Assembly (NCBI RefSeq): GCF_902498195.1 | Contig: NZ_CABVIY010000004.1 | Coordinates: 62,001-126,000 of the forward strand | Direction of reading: 5' to 3' | Source: Pseudomonas fluorescens | GTDB taxonomy: Bacteria; Pseudomonadota; Gammaproteobacteria; Pseudomonadales; Pseudomonadaceae | Length of the DNA stretch: 64,000 nt | Part shown: positions 1 through 10,396 of the stretch, piece by piece | Position numbering within the stretch: the stretch's first letter is position 1 | Layout: every line of letters begins with the position of its first letter | Notes under the pieces: model-generated | Told to the model about the DNA's origin: nothing | The model's database searches: none | Seen by the model: the letters and a program-made list of their open reading frames with translations, nothing else | Translations under genes and position numbers: made by a program

Positions 1-1
1 C

Positions 2-793
2 TTCAACCCGGTGCACATGATGCCGTTGGTGGAAGTGATCCGTGGCGAGAAATCCAGCGAGCTGGCCGTTGCCACCACCGTTGCCTACGCCAAGAAAATG
101 GGCAAGAACCCGATCGTGGTCAACGACTGCCCGGGCTTCCTGGTCAACCGCGTGCTGTTCCCGTACTTCGGCGGTTTCGCCAAGCTGGTCAGCGCCGGTG
201 TGGACTTCGTCCGTATCGACAAGGTCATGGAAAAATTCGGCTGGCCGATGGGCCCGGCGTACCTGATGGACGTGGTCGGCATCGACACCGGCCACCACGG
301 TCGTGACGTGATGGCTGAAGGCTTCCCGGACCGCATGAAAGACGACCGCCGTTCAGCCGTTGACGTGCTCTACGAAGCCAAGCGCCTGGGCCAGAAGAAC
401 GGCAAGGGCTTCTACGCCTACGAGACCGATAAGAAGGGCAAGCAGAAGAAAGTCGCCGATCCGTCGGTGCTGGAAGTGCTCAAGCCGATCGTGTTCGAAC
501 AGCGCGAAGTCACGGACGAAGACATCATCAACTGGATGATGATCCCGCTGTGCCTGGAAACCGTGCGTTGCCTGGAAGACGGCATCGTCGAAACCGCTGC
601 CGAAGCCGACATGGGCCTGGTCTACGGTATTGGTTTCCCTCCATTCCGTGGCGGCGCGCTGCGTTACATCGACTCGATCGGTGTGGCAGAGTTCGTTGCC
701 CTGGCTGACCAGTACGCTGATTTGGGCGCGCTGTACCACCCGACCGCGAAGCTGCGCGAAATGGCCAAGAACGGCCAGAGCTTCTTCGGTTAA
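2..793 (+). CDS. fadB: FadB, fatty-acid oxidation complex alpha subunit (3' part)
   Basis: The gene enters from the left edge, so only the last 263 residues of a protein of about 715 are present. FadB carries enoyl-CoA hydratase and 3-hydroxyacyl-CoA dehydrogenase activities in beta-oxidation. The visible part begins just after the catalytic histidine region of the dehydrogenase half ([15 protein letters not shown]) and continues through both C-terminal dehydrogenase domains, with the conserved [16 protein letters not shown] and [10 protein letters not shown] stretches. It ends 29 bases before fadA, the usual fadBA operon. The hydratase domain and the promoter lie outside the window. Confidence 0.97.
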   Translation, partial: FNPVHMMPLVEVIRGEKSSELAVATTVAYAKKMGKNPIVVNDCPGFLVNRVLFPYFGGFAKLVSAGVDFVRIDKVMEKFGWPMGPAYLMDVVGIDTGHHGRDVMAEGFPDRMKDDRRSAVDVLYEAKRLGQKNGKGFYAYETDKKGKQKKVADPSVLEVLKPIVFEQREVTDEDIINWMMIPLCLETVRCLEDGIVETAAEADMGLVYGIGFPPFRGGALRYIDSIGVAEFVALADQYADLGALYHPTAKLREMAKNGQSFFG

Positions 794-807
794 GCGCCCC
801 CAACTAG

Positions 808-1998
<1,191 letters not shown>

Positions 1999-2016
1999 GC
2001 GTTTCGTCGACGGAAG

Positions 2017-2046
2017 CCGGGGCCAAGTGCCCCGGTTTTTGTTTTT
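2017..2046 (+). terminator. Rho-independent terminator of fadBA
   Basis: A seven-base-pair GC stem (CCGGGGC with GCCCCGG, loop CAAGT) is followed directly by a run of ten T interrupted by one G, 19 bases after the fadA stop codon. Confidence 0.93.
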
Positions 2047-2097
2047 CCGGATTTATTTTTGTTTTTATTTAGAAAAAATTTGAGTGAGGGCCAAAGC

Positions 2098-2334
2098 ATG
2101 CCGATACCTCCTGGGCTCTACCAACATTACAAAGGTCCGCAGTACCGCGTATTCAGTGTCGCGCGGCATTCGGAAACCGAGGAAGAAGTGGTCTTCTACC
2201 AAGCCCTGTATGGCGATTACGGCTTTTGGGTGCGTCCCTTGAGCATGTTCCTGGAGTCGGTCGAAGTTGACGGCGAACAGGTACCACGCTTTGCTTTGGT
2301 GCAAGCCGAAGAAAGCCTTTTTACCCAGCCATAA
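2098..2334 (+). CDS. DUF1653 domain protein
   Basis: A 78-residue protein beginning MPIPPGLYQHYKGPQYRV. This matches the DUF1653 pattern: a short beta-rich domain with G.Y.HYKG near the start and WVRP.SMF in the middle. The start chosen is the ATG after GAGGGCC; an in-frame upstream ATG at 2059 lies on the downstream edge of the fadA terminator and has no ribosome site. The same small gene sits between fadA and topA in P. aeruginosa (PA3012, from memory). The molecular function of the family is unknown to me. Confidence 0.8.
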   Translation: MPIPPGLYQHYKGPQYRVFSVARHSETEEEVVFYQALYGDYGFWVRPLSMFLESVEVDGEQVPRFALVQAEESLFTQP

Positions 2335-2448
2335 GCTGAGTGCGCGCAAAACCCTGCGCTTGACCTCACCTTGTAGCCACTATATATAGCGGTGCCGCGT
2401 CAGGCGCCAACCGCCTTTCACTTCTAGAATTCAGGAATTTTCTGATCC

Positions 2449-5082
2449 ATGGGCAAATCGCTGGTCATTGTGGAATCCCCGGCTAAGGCCAAGACCATCA
2501 ACAAGTATCTGGGTAACCAATACGTGGTGAAGTCGAGTATCGGCCATATCCGAGACCTGCCCACCAGCGGTTCGGCTAGCGCCAGCAAAGAGCCAGCCGC
2601 CAAGCGCGGCAAGGCCGCTGCGGGCGAAGCGCCGGCCTTGTCGCCGAAGGAAAAGGCGCGCAAGCAGCTGGTCGCTCGCATGGGGGTCGATCCCGATCAT
2701 GGCTGGAAAGCCAAGTACGAGATCCTTCCAGGCAAGGAAAAAGTCATCGAAGAGCTGCGCCGGCTCGCCAAGGATGCTGACACCATCTATCTCGCAACCG
2801 ACTTGGATCGCGAGGGGGAAGCCATTGCCTGGCACCTGCGCGAAGCCATCGGTGGTGATGACAGCCGCTACAAGCGCGTGGTGTTCAACGAAATCACCAA
2901 GAAAGCGATCCAGGAAGCCTTCTCCAAGCCAGGCGAGCTGGACATCGACCGTGTCAACGCCCAGCAGGCGCGTCGGTTCCTCGACCGCGTGGTGGGTTAC
3001 ATGGTTTCGCCGCTGCTGTGGGCGAAGATCGCCCGTGGCTTGTCCGCCGGTCGCGTGCAGTCCGTTGCGGTGAAGCTGGTGGTCGAGCGCGAGCGTGAAA
3101 TTCGCGCGTTCATTCCGGAAGAGTACTGGGAAGTTCACGCCGACCTTGGCACCGCCAAGGGCGCCACCGTGCGTTTCGACGTCGCTCGCGAGAAGGGCGA
3201 AGCCTTCAAGCCGCTGAACGAAACCCAGGCCATGGCCGCGCTGGAAAAGCTCAAGGCTTCCAGCTACAGCATCGTCAAGCGTGAAGACAAACCGACCAGC
3301 AGCAAGCCGTCGGCACCGTTCATCACCTCCACCCTGCAGCAGGCCGCGAGCAACCGCCTGGGCTTCGGTGTGAAGAAAACCATGATGATGGCCCAGCGCT
3401 TGTACGAAGCCGGCTACATCACTTATATGCGTACCGACTCCACCAACCTCTCGGCCGATGCCGTGGCGATGGCGCGTACTTATATTGAAGGCGAGTTCGG
3501 CAAGAAATACCTGCCGGAAACCCCGAACGTCTACAGCAGCAAGGAAGGCGCACAAGAGGCTCACGAAGCGATTCGTCCGTCCGACGCCAACACCGAGCCG
3601 AGCAAGCTGTCGGGCATGGAGCGCGACGCAGAGCGTCTCTACGAGCTGATCTGGCGTCAATTCCTCGCTTGCCAGATGCTGCCGGCGCAATACCTGTCGA
3701 CCACGGTGACCGTGGGTGCTGGCGACTTCGAGCTGCGTGCCAAGGGTCGCATTCTCAAGTTCGACGGTTACACCCGCGTCATGCCGCAAATCGCCAAGCC
3801 GGGCGATGACGATGTCCTGCCGGACATGGCCCAGGGCGACGCGATGAAGCTGATCAAGCTTGATCCGACCCAGCATTTCACCAAGCCGCCGGCGCGCTAC
3901 TCGGAAGCCAGCCTGGTCAAGGAAATGGAAAAGCGCGGCATCGGTCGTCCTTCGACCTATGCGGCGATCATTTCGACCATCCAGGACCGCGGCTACGTGG
4001 CGCTGCACAACCGTCGTTTCTACTCGGAAAAGATGGGAGACATCGTCACCGAGCGCCTGTCCGAGAGTTTCTCCAACCTCATGGACTACGGCTTCACCGC
4101 CGGCATGGAAGAACATCTCGATGACGTGGCCCAAGGTGAACGCGACTGGAAAAACGTGCTCGACGAGTTCTACGGCGACTTCAAGAAGAAACTCGAAGTG
4201 GCCGAAAGTCCGGACAACGGCATGCGTGCCAACCAGCCGGTCATGACCAATATCCCGTGCCAGACCTGTGGCCGTCCGATGCAGATTCGTACCGCATCGA
4301 CTGGCGTATTCCTCGGTTGCTCGGGCTACAGCCTGCCGCCGAAAGAGCGCTGCAAGGCCACGGTCAACCTGGTGCCGGGTGACGAGATCGCCGCGGACGA
4401 CGAGGGTGAGTCGGAGTCGCTGGTGCTGCGTGGCAAGCATCGCTGCCCGATCTGCAGCACGGCGATGGACGCCTACCTGCTCGACGAGAAGCGCAAGCTG
4501 CACATCTGCGGTAACAACCCGGATTGCGACGGCTATGAAATCGAAGAGGGTGTTTATCGCATAAAGGGCTATGAAGGTCCGAGCCTGGAATGCGACAAGT
4601 GTGGCAGCGAGATGCAACTCAAGACCGGTCGGTTCGGCAAGTTCTTTGGTTGCACCAATGCGACCTGCAAGAACACCCGCAAACTGCTGAAGAGTGGTGA
4701 CGCGGCGCCGCCGAAGATGGACCCGGTGAAGATGCCTGAGCTGAAATGCGAAAAGGTCAACGACACCTACATCCTGCGCGACGGTGCTTCCGGCCTGTTC
4801 CTGGCGGCCAGCCAGTTCCCGAAAAACCGTGAGACCCGCGCCCCGCTGGTGATGGAGATCATCCCGCACAAGGATGAGATCGATCCGAAGTACCACTTCC
4901 TTTGTGAAGCACCGAAGAAAGATCCGGACGGCCTGCCTGCCGTGATCCGTTACAGCCGCAAGACCAAGGAGCAATACGTGCAGACTGAAGTCGACGGCAA
5001 GCCGACCGGGTGGAAAGCGTATTACGACGGTGGCAAGTGGACTGTTGAAGACAAGCGTCCGGCGAAGACTGCCAAGGCTTAA
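2449..5082 (+). CDS. topA: DNA topoisomerase I (omega protein)
   Basis: An 877-residue type IA topoisomerase that relaxes negative supercoils. The N-terminal TOPRIM domain has [15 protein letters not shown] and the acidic [12 protein letters not shown] motif (residues 118-129). The active-site tyrosine is Tyr326 in [10 protein letters not shown], equivalent to E. coli Tyr319. Residues about 600-750 hold three four-cysteine zinc ribbons ([24 protein letters not shown]), and a further C-terminal domain follows. Residues 40-70 form an alanine/lysine-rich insertion in the TOPRIM domain. The gene stands alone, followed by a REP pair and a terminator. Confidence 0.98.
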   Translation: MGKSLVIVESPAKAKTINKYLGNQYVVKSSIGHIRDLPTSGSASASKEPAAKRGKAAAGEAPALSPKEKARKQLVARMGVDPDHGWKAKYEILPGKEKVIEELRRLAKDADTIYLATDLDREGEAIAWHLREAIGGDDSRYKRVVFNEITKKAIQEAFSKPGELDIDRVNAQQARRFLDRVVGYMVSPLLWAKIARGLSAGRVQSVAVKLVVEREREIRAFIPEEYWEVHADLGTAKGATVRFDVAREKGEAFKPLNETQAMAALEKLKASSYSIVKREDKPTSSKPSAPFITSTLQQAASNRLGFGVKKTMMMAQRLYEAGYITYMRTDSTNLSADAVAMARTYIEGEFGKKYLPETPNVYSSKEGAQEAHEAIRPSDANTEPSKLSGMERDAERLYELIWRQFLACQMLPAQYLSTTVTVGAGDFELRAKGRILKFDGYTRVMPQIAKPGDDDVLPDMAQGDAMKLIKLDPTQHFTKPPARYSEASLVKEMEKRGIGRPSTYAAIISTIQDRGYVALHNRRFYSEKMGDIVTERLSESFSNLMDYGFTAGMEEHLDDVAQGERDWKNVLDEFYGDFKKKLEVAESPDNGMRANQPVMTNIPCQTCGRPMQIRTASTGVFLGCSGYSLPPKERCKATVNLVPGDEIAADDEGESESLVLRGKHRCPICSTAMDAYLLDEKRKLHICGNNPDCDGYEIEEGVYRIKGYEGPSLECDKCGSEMQLKTGRFGKFFGCTNATCKNTRKLLKSGDAAPPKMDPVKMPELKCEKVNDTYILRDGASGLFLAASQFPKNRETRAPLVMEIIPHKDEIDPKYHFLCEAPKKDPDGLPAVIRYSRKTKEQYVQTEVDGKPTGWKAYYDGGKWTVEDKRPAKTAKA

Positions 5083-5086
5083 AAAC

Positions 5087-5185
5087 TGTAGGCGCGAGCT
5101 TGCTCGCGATGAACCCGAGAACAACGCGGGGTGTCAGAATTCCCGCGTTATCGTTGGCGACCATCGCGAGCAAGCTCGCTCCTAC
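5087..5185. repeat. REP-type inverted pair
   Basis: GTAGGCGCGAGCTTGCTCGCG on the left and CGCGAGCAAGCTCGCTCCTAC on the right face each other across about 55 bases. This is the Pseudomonas REP palindrome with GCGAGC-AA-GCTCGC core in its inverted-pair form, immediately after topA. Confidence 0.85.
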
Positions 5186-5232
5186 AAAGGCCGCATGGAA
5201 ACCCCCGGGTTTTCATGCGGCCTTTTTGTTTT
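5186..5232 (+). terminator. Terminator after topA
   Basis: AAGGCCGCATG pairs with CATGCGGCCTT; the stem is extended by GAAA/TTTC around a CCCGGG-containing loop and followed by TTTTTGTTTT. It is the likely end of the topA transcript. Confidence 0.9.
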
Positions 5233-5309
5233 GGGCTTGCGGTCGACTTGGCTGATCCACGACACTGTCTGACCTGCGTGAAGCATCATTCGTTGTGGAG
5301 GCTGCCGTC

Positions 5310-5834
5310 ATGGCCCACGAACTCTATACCCGTACCAACCAGAAGATTTATTTCGCCGGCCTGTCGCTGGAAGCGCTCGCCAGGGCTGAAGAGGCGCGGG
5401 CGATGAATTCCCTGGCGCTGATTCAGGCAGGCCGCGAATCCGCCTTGTTCCACCTGTACGGTGCCTTGCTGGGACTGTGCCATGAAATCGCCGGTTTCTA
5501 TCGCTTGCCCCAGGCCAATGCCCCTCGGGCGGAATCGCTGCTGACCCGCGAAGTGCTGGAAAGCATTGCCATTCCTGAAATGGCCGAAATGGTCGAGCTG
5601 GCCAACAACCCGGAAACGTGGCTGGCCAGGTTGCTGGCGGCCCATGCTGCGCTGTTTCAGCCGCCACGGGCGCCGCATAAACCCAAGGGCGACGTGACGC
5701 AGCCGCTGATCCTGGCGGTCAATCTGGATGAAGAAGAGGCGCCTCAGGAATTGAGTCGTGAGGAACTGGAGAGCTGGCGTCAGAACCTCAAGAGCCTGGC
5801 GATTCGCTTTCGCGAAGGCTTGAACGAGTGCTAA
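5310..5834 (+). CDS. DUF6586 family protein
   Basis: A 174-residue, mostly helical, soluble protein starting MAHELYTRTNQKIYFAG. No signal peptide or membrane segment is visible. The ATG at 5310 is preceded by GTGGAGG, a good ribosome site, which makes it preferable to the in-frame ATG 15 bases upstream. It corresponds to the conserved hypothetical gene found between topA and sulA in Pseudomonas (PA3010 in PAO1, from memory). The acidic C-terminal region (DEEEAPQELSREELESW) resembles a regulatory tail, but no function can be assigned. Confidence 0.75.
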   Translation: MAHELYTRTNQKIYFAGLSLEALARAEEARAMNSLALIQAGRESALFHLYGALLGLCHEIAGFYRLPQANAPRAESLLTREVLESIAIPEMAEMVELANNPETWLARLLAAHAALFQPPRAPHKPKGDVTQPLILAVNLDEEEAPQELSREELESWRQNLKSLAIRFREGLNEC

Positions 5835-5987
5835 TGGACTGAGCGTATGGCGGGCAGCCTGCAAGGCTGTCCGTTCAGGGAAGAGAGTTGTCGGATAGTT
5901 CGCTTCGTAATGGCATCTGGTCAAGATCCCGAGCGAAGCCTGGTTGATGCCTATATAATCCCCGCCTTTCGTGGAGAACAAACCTTT

Positions 5988-6221
5988 ATGCCTACGTCTT
6001 TTTTAGAAATTGTCGAGTTACCAGACGGCCGAATCGAACTGCGCAGGGCTGAGGACGAGGGTTCTCTGGTGACTTTGGATTTCTCCGAAGACGCCAAGGC
6101 GTTCCTGCAAGGCCAGCATGTTGAAGTCGCCAAAGCGATGTTGAGCGTCGGCGTTCAGATGGCCGGACGCATGGTTGAGGGCGAATTCGAGAAGGATGAG
6201 GGTGCTCGGGTACTTCACTGA
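5988..6221 (+). CDS. Small conserved hypothetical protein
   Basis: A 77-residue acidic protein, MPTSFLEIVELPDG, with a predicted beta-strand start and an amphipathic helix (AKAFLQGQHVEVAKAMLSVG). The ATG at 5988 follows GTGGAGA at a proper distance. The longer in-frame reading from 5847 has no ribosome site and reads through promoter-like sequence (TATAAT at 5954-5959). It occupies the position of PA3009 next to sulA in P. aeruginosa (from memory). I do not recognise a function. Confidence 0.7.
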   Translation: MPTSFLEIVELPDGRIELRRAEDEGSLVTLDFSEDAKAFLQGQHVEVAKAMLSVGVQMAGRMVEGEFEKDEGARVLH

Positions 6222-6312
6222 TACCCGTCCGTCTGTTTTTTTATGCCTCCATAGATTGGCTTCTCATCCCTGGAGAAGCCTTGCGCCGGCGCAGCCTGCG
6301 CCGTATCTGCCG

Positions 6313-6789
6313 TTAACCCAGTCGAATATTCAGACTTTGTGCGTCCCCGGTGCGGGCGGCGCTGATCAGCTGTTTGCGCGAGGTTGTGCTCAGCGGGTTG
6401 AGCCAGCTGACGACGGTGTGGCTGCGGCCGAGGCGAAGGGCTTCGCAGGTCAGTTGCTGGGCGCTCTGGGCGCCGCGTGGTTGCAGCAGCAGGATGCGCT
6501 CGCGATTGAGGCCGGCATCTCTCAACCAGACCTGCGTCAGGCTGGCGGGCGGGGCGATCAATGTGAGCCAGCGTGCATCCTGGTCCTCGCTCAGCTCCCT
6601 GAGAATCGGTGCCAGCAGGTTCAGGCAGTTCCCGGCTGCACCACGCAGAGACAACTCACTGAACACTTCGGGTTCGGCGCTCCAGGGCGACTCGACCACT
6701 TCATTCAGGACCGGCGCCAGCGGCTGCGCCAGGAATGCCTCGAACAGCAATGGCAATTGGGCTTGCTGTGATGTGTGTGGGAACTGCAT
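6313..6789 (-). CDS. sulA: SulA-like cell division inhibitor
   Basis: A 158-residue SOS-induced FtsZ inhibitor of the RecA/SulA fold. The start is the ATG preceded by AAAGGAGG at ideal spacing. Visible family features are WLTLIAPP, the RILLLQPRG stretch, and VVSWLNPLS near the end. It starts ten bases after the lexA stop codon, so it has no operator of its own and should be co-transcribed with lexA from the two LexA boxes upstream. The lexA-sulA pair is the usual pseudomonad arrangement, unlike the separate sulA of E. coli. Confidence 0.92.
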   Translation of the reverse strand: MQFPHTSQQAQLPLLFEAFLAQPLAPVLNEVVESPWSAEPEVFSELSLRGAAGNCLNLLAPILRELSEDQDARWLTLIAPPASLTQVWLRDAGLNRERILLLQPRGAQSAQQLTCEALRLGRSHTVVSWLNPLSTTSRKQLISAARTGDAQSLNIRLG

Positions 6790-6799
6790 AAAGCCTCCT

Positions 6800-7408
6800 T
6801 TAGCGGCGAATGACGCCGACACTCAAGCCTTCGATCACCAGATCCTGATCTTTAAGGTTCACTTCAATAGGTGCGAATTCAGGGTTTTCGGCTAGCAGCC
6901 AAACCTTGCTGCCGTCGCGCTTGAAGCGCTTGACGGTCACTTCATCGCCGATCCTTGCCACCACGATCTGGCCATTACGGGCTTCTCGGGTGGTGTGGAC
7001 GGCCAGCAGGTCGCCGTCGAAAATACCCACGTCTTTCATGCTCATGCCATGCACACGCAGCAGATAGTCGGCGCGCGGATGGAAAAACGAAGGATTGATG
7101 TTGCAGGATTCTTCAACGTGTTGCTGGGCAAGGATGGGCGCGCCGGCCGCTACCCGGCCAATGATAGGCAGGGTCGAATCGTCGGCCTTGGCTTCGAACC
7201 CAGGGATGCGGATACCGCGTGACGCACCCGGGGTCATCTCGATCGCGCCCTTGCGGGCCAGCGCCTTGAGGTGCTCTTCCGCCGCGTTCGGCGATTTGAA
7301 ACCCAGTTCCTGAGCGATTTCCGCGCGGGTCGGCGGGTAGCCGTTGTCTTCAAGGCAGCGTTTGATGAAGGCCAGAATCTCGGCTTGGCGTGGCGTCAGC
7401 TTTAGCAT
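6800..7408 (-). CDS. lexA: LexA, SOS repressor
   Basis: A 202-residue repressor with an N-terminal winged helix (residues 1-70, [12 protein letters not shown] recognition region) and a C-terminal S24 self-cleavage domain. The scissile bond is Ala88-Gly89 in RVAAGAPI, the nucleophile is Ser123 in HGMSMKDVG, and the general base is Lys160 in DEVTVKRF. All are shifted by four from E. coli numbering. It heads an operon with sulA and has two operators just upstream, implying autoregulation. Confidence 0.98.
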   Translation of the reverse strand: MLKLTPRQAEILAFIKRCLEDNGYPPTRAEIAQELGFKSPNAAEEHLKALARKGAIEMTPGASRGIRIPGFEAKADDSTLPIIGRVAAGAPILAQQHVEESCNINPSFFHPRADYLLRVHGMSMKDVGIFDGDLLAVHTTREARNGQIVVARIGDEVTVKRFKRDGSKVWLLAENPEFAPIEVNLKDQDLVIEGLSVGVIRR

Positions 7409-7418
7409 ATTGATCGCT

Positions 7419-7434
7419 CTGTCTTTTTATACAG
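7419..7434 (-). promoter_or_regulatory. LexA box 1 (perfect CTGT-N8-ACAG)
   Basis: CTGT, eight AT-rich bases, ACAG: an exact match to the gammaproteobacterial SOS box, 11 bases upstream of the lexA start codon. Confidence 0.95.
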
Positions 7435-7437
7435 TGA

Positions 7438-7453
7438 CTGGGATTATATACAG
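7438..7453 (-). promoter_or_regulatory. LexA box 2 (CTGG-N8-ACAG)
   Basis: A second SOS box with one deviation in the left half (CTGG), 19 bases from the first by start position. Tandem boxes in front of lexA are typical and usually give cooperative autorepression. Confidence 0.85.
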
Positions 7454-7595
7454 TGAAACGGTCTTGGCAATGCCCGTTTTTTTGTCCGCCGCTGGACGGT
7501 CGACAAGCCTCCTGATTGAAGCTTTGCGGTTGTATGGTTAAATGTCTGACCGACCATTCCCAAAACGAACTGCCAGACTTGACAAGGCACAGGCT

Positions 7596-7622
7596 GAAAC
7601 GTATGTTTCAAACAAGTGTTTG
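7596..7622. promoter_or_regulatory. Two PsrA operators
   Basis: GAAAC-GTAT-GTTTC (7596-7609) and CAAAC-AAGT-GTTTG (7609-7622) share one base. Both fit the published PsrA consensus [G/C]AAAC-N2-4-GTTT[G/C]. They sit 15 bases upstream of the psrA start, consistent with autorepression relieved by long-chain fatty acids. Confidence 0.88.
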
Positions 7623-7637
7623 TCAGGCGGAGTAGCC

Positions 7638-8345
7638 ATGGCCCAGTCGGAAACCGTTGAACGCATTCTCGATGCTGCCGAGCAATTGTTCGCGGAAAAA
7701 GGTTTCGCCGAAACCTCGTTGCGTCTGATCACCAGCAAGGCCGGTGTCAACCTGGCGGCTGTGAATTATCACTTCGGCTCGAAAAAGGCGCTGATCCAGG
7801 CGGTCTTCTCACGTTTTCTCGGGCCTTTCTGCATCAGCCTGGATAAAGAGCTTGAGCGGCGCCAGGCCAAGCCTGAAATCAAGCCCACGCTGGAAGAACT
7901 GCTGGAAATCCTGGTCGAGCAGGCCCTGGTGGTACAACCGCGCAGCGGCAACGACCTTTCCATCTTCATGCGATTACTCGGCCTGGCTTTCAGTCAGAGC
8001 CAAGGACATTTGCGTCGGTATCTGGAAGATATGTACGGCAAGGTGTTCCGCCGCTACATGATGCTGGTCAACGAAGCGGCGCCGCGCATTCCGCCGATCG
8101 AACTGTTCTGGCGGGTGCATTTCATGCTGGGTGCGGCGGCGTTCAGCATGTCCGGTATCAAGGCGCTGCGTGCGATCGCCGAAACCGATTTCGGGGTGAA
8201 TACCTCCATCGAACAAGTCATGCGGCTGATGGTGCCGTTCCTCGCGGCCGGCATGCGTGCCGAATCCGGCGTCACCGACACGGCCATGGCCACCGCACAG
8301 CTGCGTCCGCGTAGCAAATCGACACCGGTTGCCGCCAAGGTTTGA
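7638..8345 (+). CDS. psrA: PsrA, TetR-family fatty-acid-responsive regulator
   Basis: A 235-residue TetR repressor with its helix-turn-helix at residues 20-55 (TSLRLITSKAGVNLAAVNYH) and an all-alpha ligand domain. In Pseudomonas PsrA senses long-chain fatty acids, activates rpoS, and represses fadBA and itself. The ATG at 7638 is chosen because it follows the GGCGGAG ribosome site and the operators; the longer frame from 7542 would read through the operators. Identification rests on the HTH sequence, the operators and the lexA neighbourhood. Confidence 0.93.
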   Translation: MAQSETVERILDAAEQLFAEKGFAETSLRLITSKAGVNLAAVNYHFGSKKALIQAVFSRFLGPFCISLDKELERRQAKPEIKPTLEELLEILVEQALVVQPRSGNDLSIFMRLLGLAFSQSQGHLRRYLEDMYGKVFRRYMMLVNEAAPRIPPIELFWRVHFMLGAAAFSMSGIKALRAIAETDFGVNTSIEQVMRLMVPFLAAGMRAESGVTDTAMATAQLRPRSKSTPVAAKV

Positions 8346-8503
8346 CCGCGCACGGGTGGGCGCGGCAGCTGACATCCGTTAAGCTAGCCGCCCATGCCGA
8401 CTCTCGTTCTGAATCCTTTTCCCGTTGATATCGCCGACCTGCCGGGCACAGCCCACGGCGGCGAATCCGTGCGGGCCGGATTCATCGTTATCAAGGAATC
8501 TCT

Positions 8504-9514
8504 ATGACTGCTGGCCTGCAAGGCTCGTTGATGGTGGACGTCGCCGGTACCTGGCTGACGGCTGAAGATCGCCAATTGTTGCGTCAGCCCGAAGTGGGTG
8601 GCCTGATCATTTTTGCCCGCAACATCGAGCACCCGCGTCAGGTCCGCGAGTTGAGTGCGGCCATCCGTGCCATCCGTCCCGACCTGCTGTTGGCGGTGGA
8701 TCAGGAAGGCGGCCGGGTTCAACGCTTGCGCCAGGGTTTTGTGCGATTGCCGGCCATGCGTGCGATTGCCGACAACCCGAATGCCGAATACCTGGCCGAG
8801 CAGTGTGGCTGGATCATGGCCACCGAAGTGCTGGCCGTCGGCCTGGACCTGAGTTTCGCCCCGGTGCTGGACCTCGATTACCAGCGCAGTGCCGTGGTCG
8901 GCACCCGTTCTTTCGAAGGCGATCCTGCCCGTGCCGCGCTGTTGGCCGGCGCATTCATCCGCGGCATGAACAACGCCGGCATGGCGGCCACCGGCAAGCA
9001 TTTCCCCGGCCACGGCTGGGCCGAGGCGGATTCCCATGTGGCGATCCCGAACGACGAGCGTAGCCTCGACGAAATCCGCGCCAACGACCTGGTGCCGTTC
9101 GCCCGGTTGAGCAAGCAACTGGCGGCCGTCATGCCGGCTCACGTGATCTATCCACAAGTGGATTCACAGCCCGCCGGCTTCTCCCGTCGCTGGTTGCAGG
9201 ACATCCTGCGGGGTGAGTTGCAATTCGACGGGGTGATTTTCAGTGACGACCTGTCCATGGCAGGCGCTCACGTGGTGGGCGATGCCGCCAGCCGCATCGA
9301 AGCCGCGCTGAGCGCCGGATGCGACATGGGCCTGGTCTGTAACGATCGCGCCGCGGCCGAACTGGCCCTCAGCGCTGCCCAGCGCCTGAAGGTCAAGCCG
9401 TCGGCGCGGATCGCACGGATGCGCGGTCAGTCGTTCGCCAATACTGAATACCGTCAGGATCCGCGCTGGCTGGCAGCCGTCGGCGCGCTCAAAGAAGCTC
9501 AATTGATTGATTAA
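8504..9514 (+). CDS. nagZ: NagZ, beta-N-acetylhexosaminidase
   Basis: A 336-residue cytoplasmic GH3 enzyme that removes N-acetylglucosamine from anhydromuropeptides during peptidoglycan recycling, the step that feeds AmpR signalling. The GH3 signature KHFPGHG is at 165-171, the catalytic Asp176/His178 dyad follows, and the nucleophile is Asp248 in FSDDLSMAG. There is no signal peptide. The ATG follows AAGGAATC. The next gene starts 12 bases after its stop, so the two are probably co-transcribed. Confidence 0.96.
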   Translation: MTAGLQGSLMVDVAGTWLTAEDRQLLRQPEVGGLIIFARNIEHPRQVRELSAAIRAIRPDLLLAVDQEGGRVQRLRQGFVRLPAMRAIADNPNAEYLAEQCGWIMATEVLAVGLDLSFAPVLDLDYQRSAVVGTRSFEGDPARAALLAGAFIRGMNNAGMAATGKHFPGHGWAEADSHVAIPNDERSLDEIRANDLVPFARLSKQLAAVMPAHVIYPQVDSQPAGFSRRWLQDILRGELQFDGVIFSDDLSMAGAHVVGDAASRIEAALSAGCDMGLVCNDRAAAELALSAAQRLKVKPSARIARMRGQSFANTEYRQDPRWLAAVGALKEAQLID

Positions 9515-10264
<750 letters not shown>

Positions 10265-10290
10265 TCCAGGCTTCAGGCCGAGTTGACCCA

Positions 10291-10371
10291 TTCGCGAGCA
10301 AGCCCGCTCCCACAGTTGACCGGGTTGTCCGCACGGACACGGTCTAATGTGGGAGCGGGCTTGCTCGCGAA
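10291..10371. repeat. REP inverted pair
   Basis: TTCGCGAGCAAGCCCGCTCC and its near-perfect reverse complement GGAGCGGGCTTGCTCGCGAA flank about 33 bases. It sits between the converging mtnP-like gene and the helicase gene. Confidence 0.92.
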
Positions 10372-10396
10372 AGGGGACCGTCAGGCGCCGCTGTAC

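Noticed and set aside
2431..5124. Long minus-strand open frame (897 codons) opposite topA
   Set aside because: It mirrors topA codon by codon; GC-rich codon bias opens the antisense frame. No ribosome site, and topA motifs are complete on the plus strand.
6256..6279. Hairpin GGCTTCTC/GAGAAGCC after the small gene at 5988
   Set aside because: No T-tract on either strand, so it is not supported as a terminator, although the stem itself is perfect.
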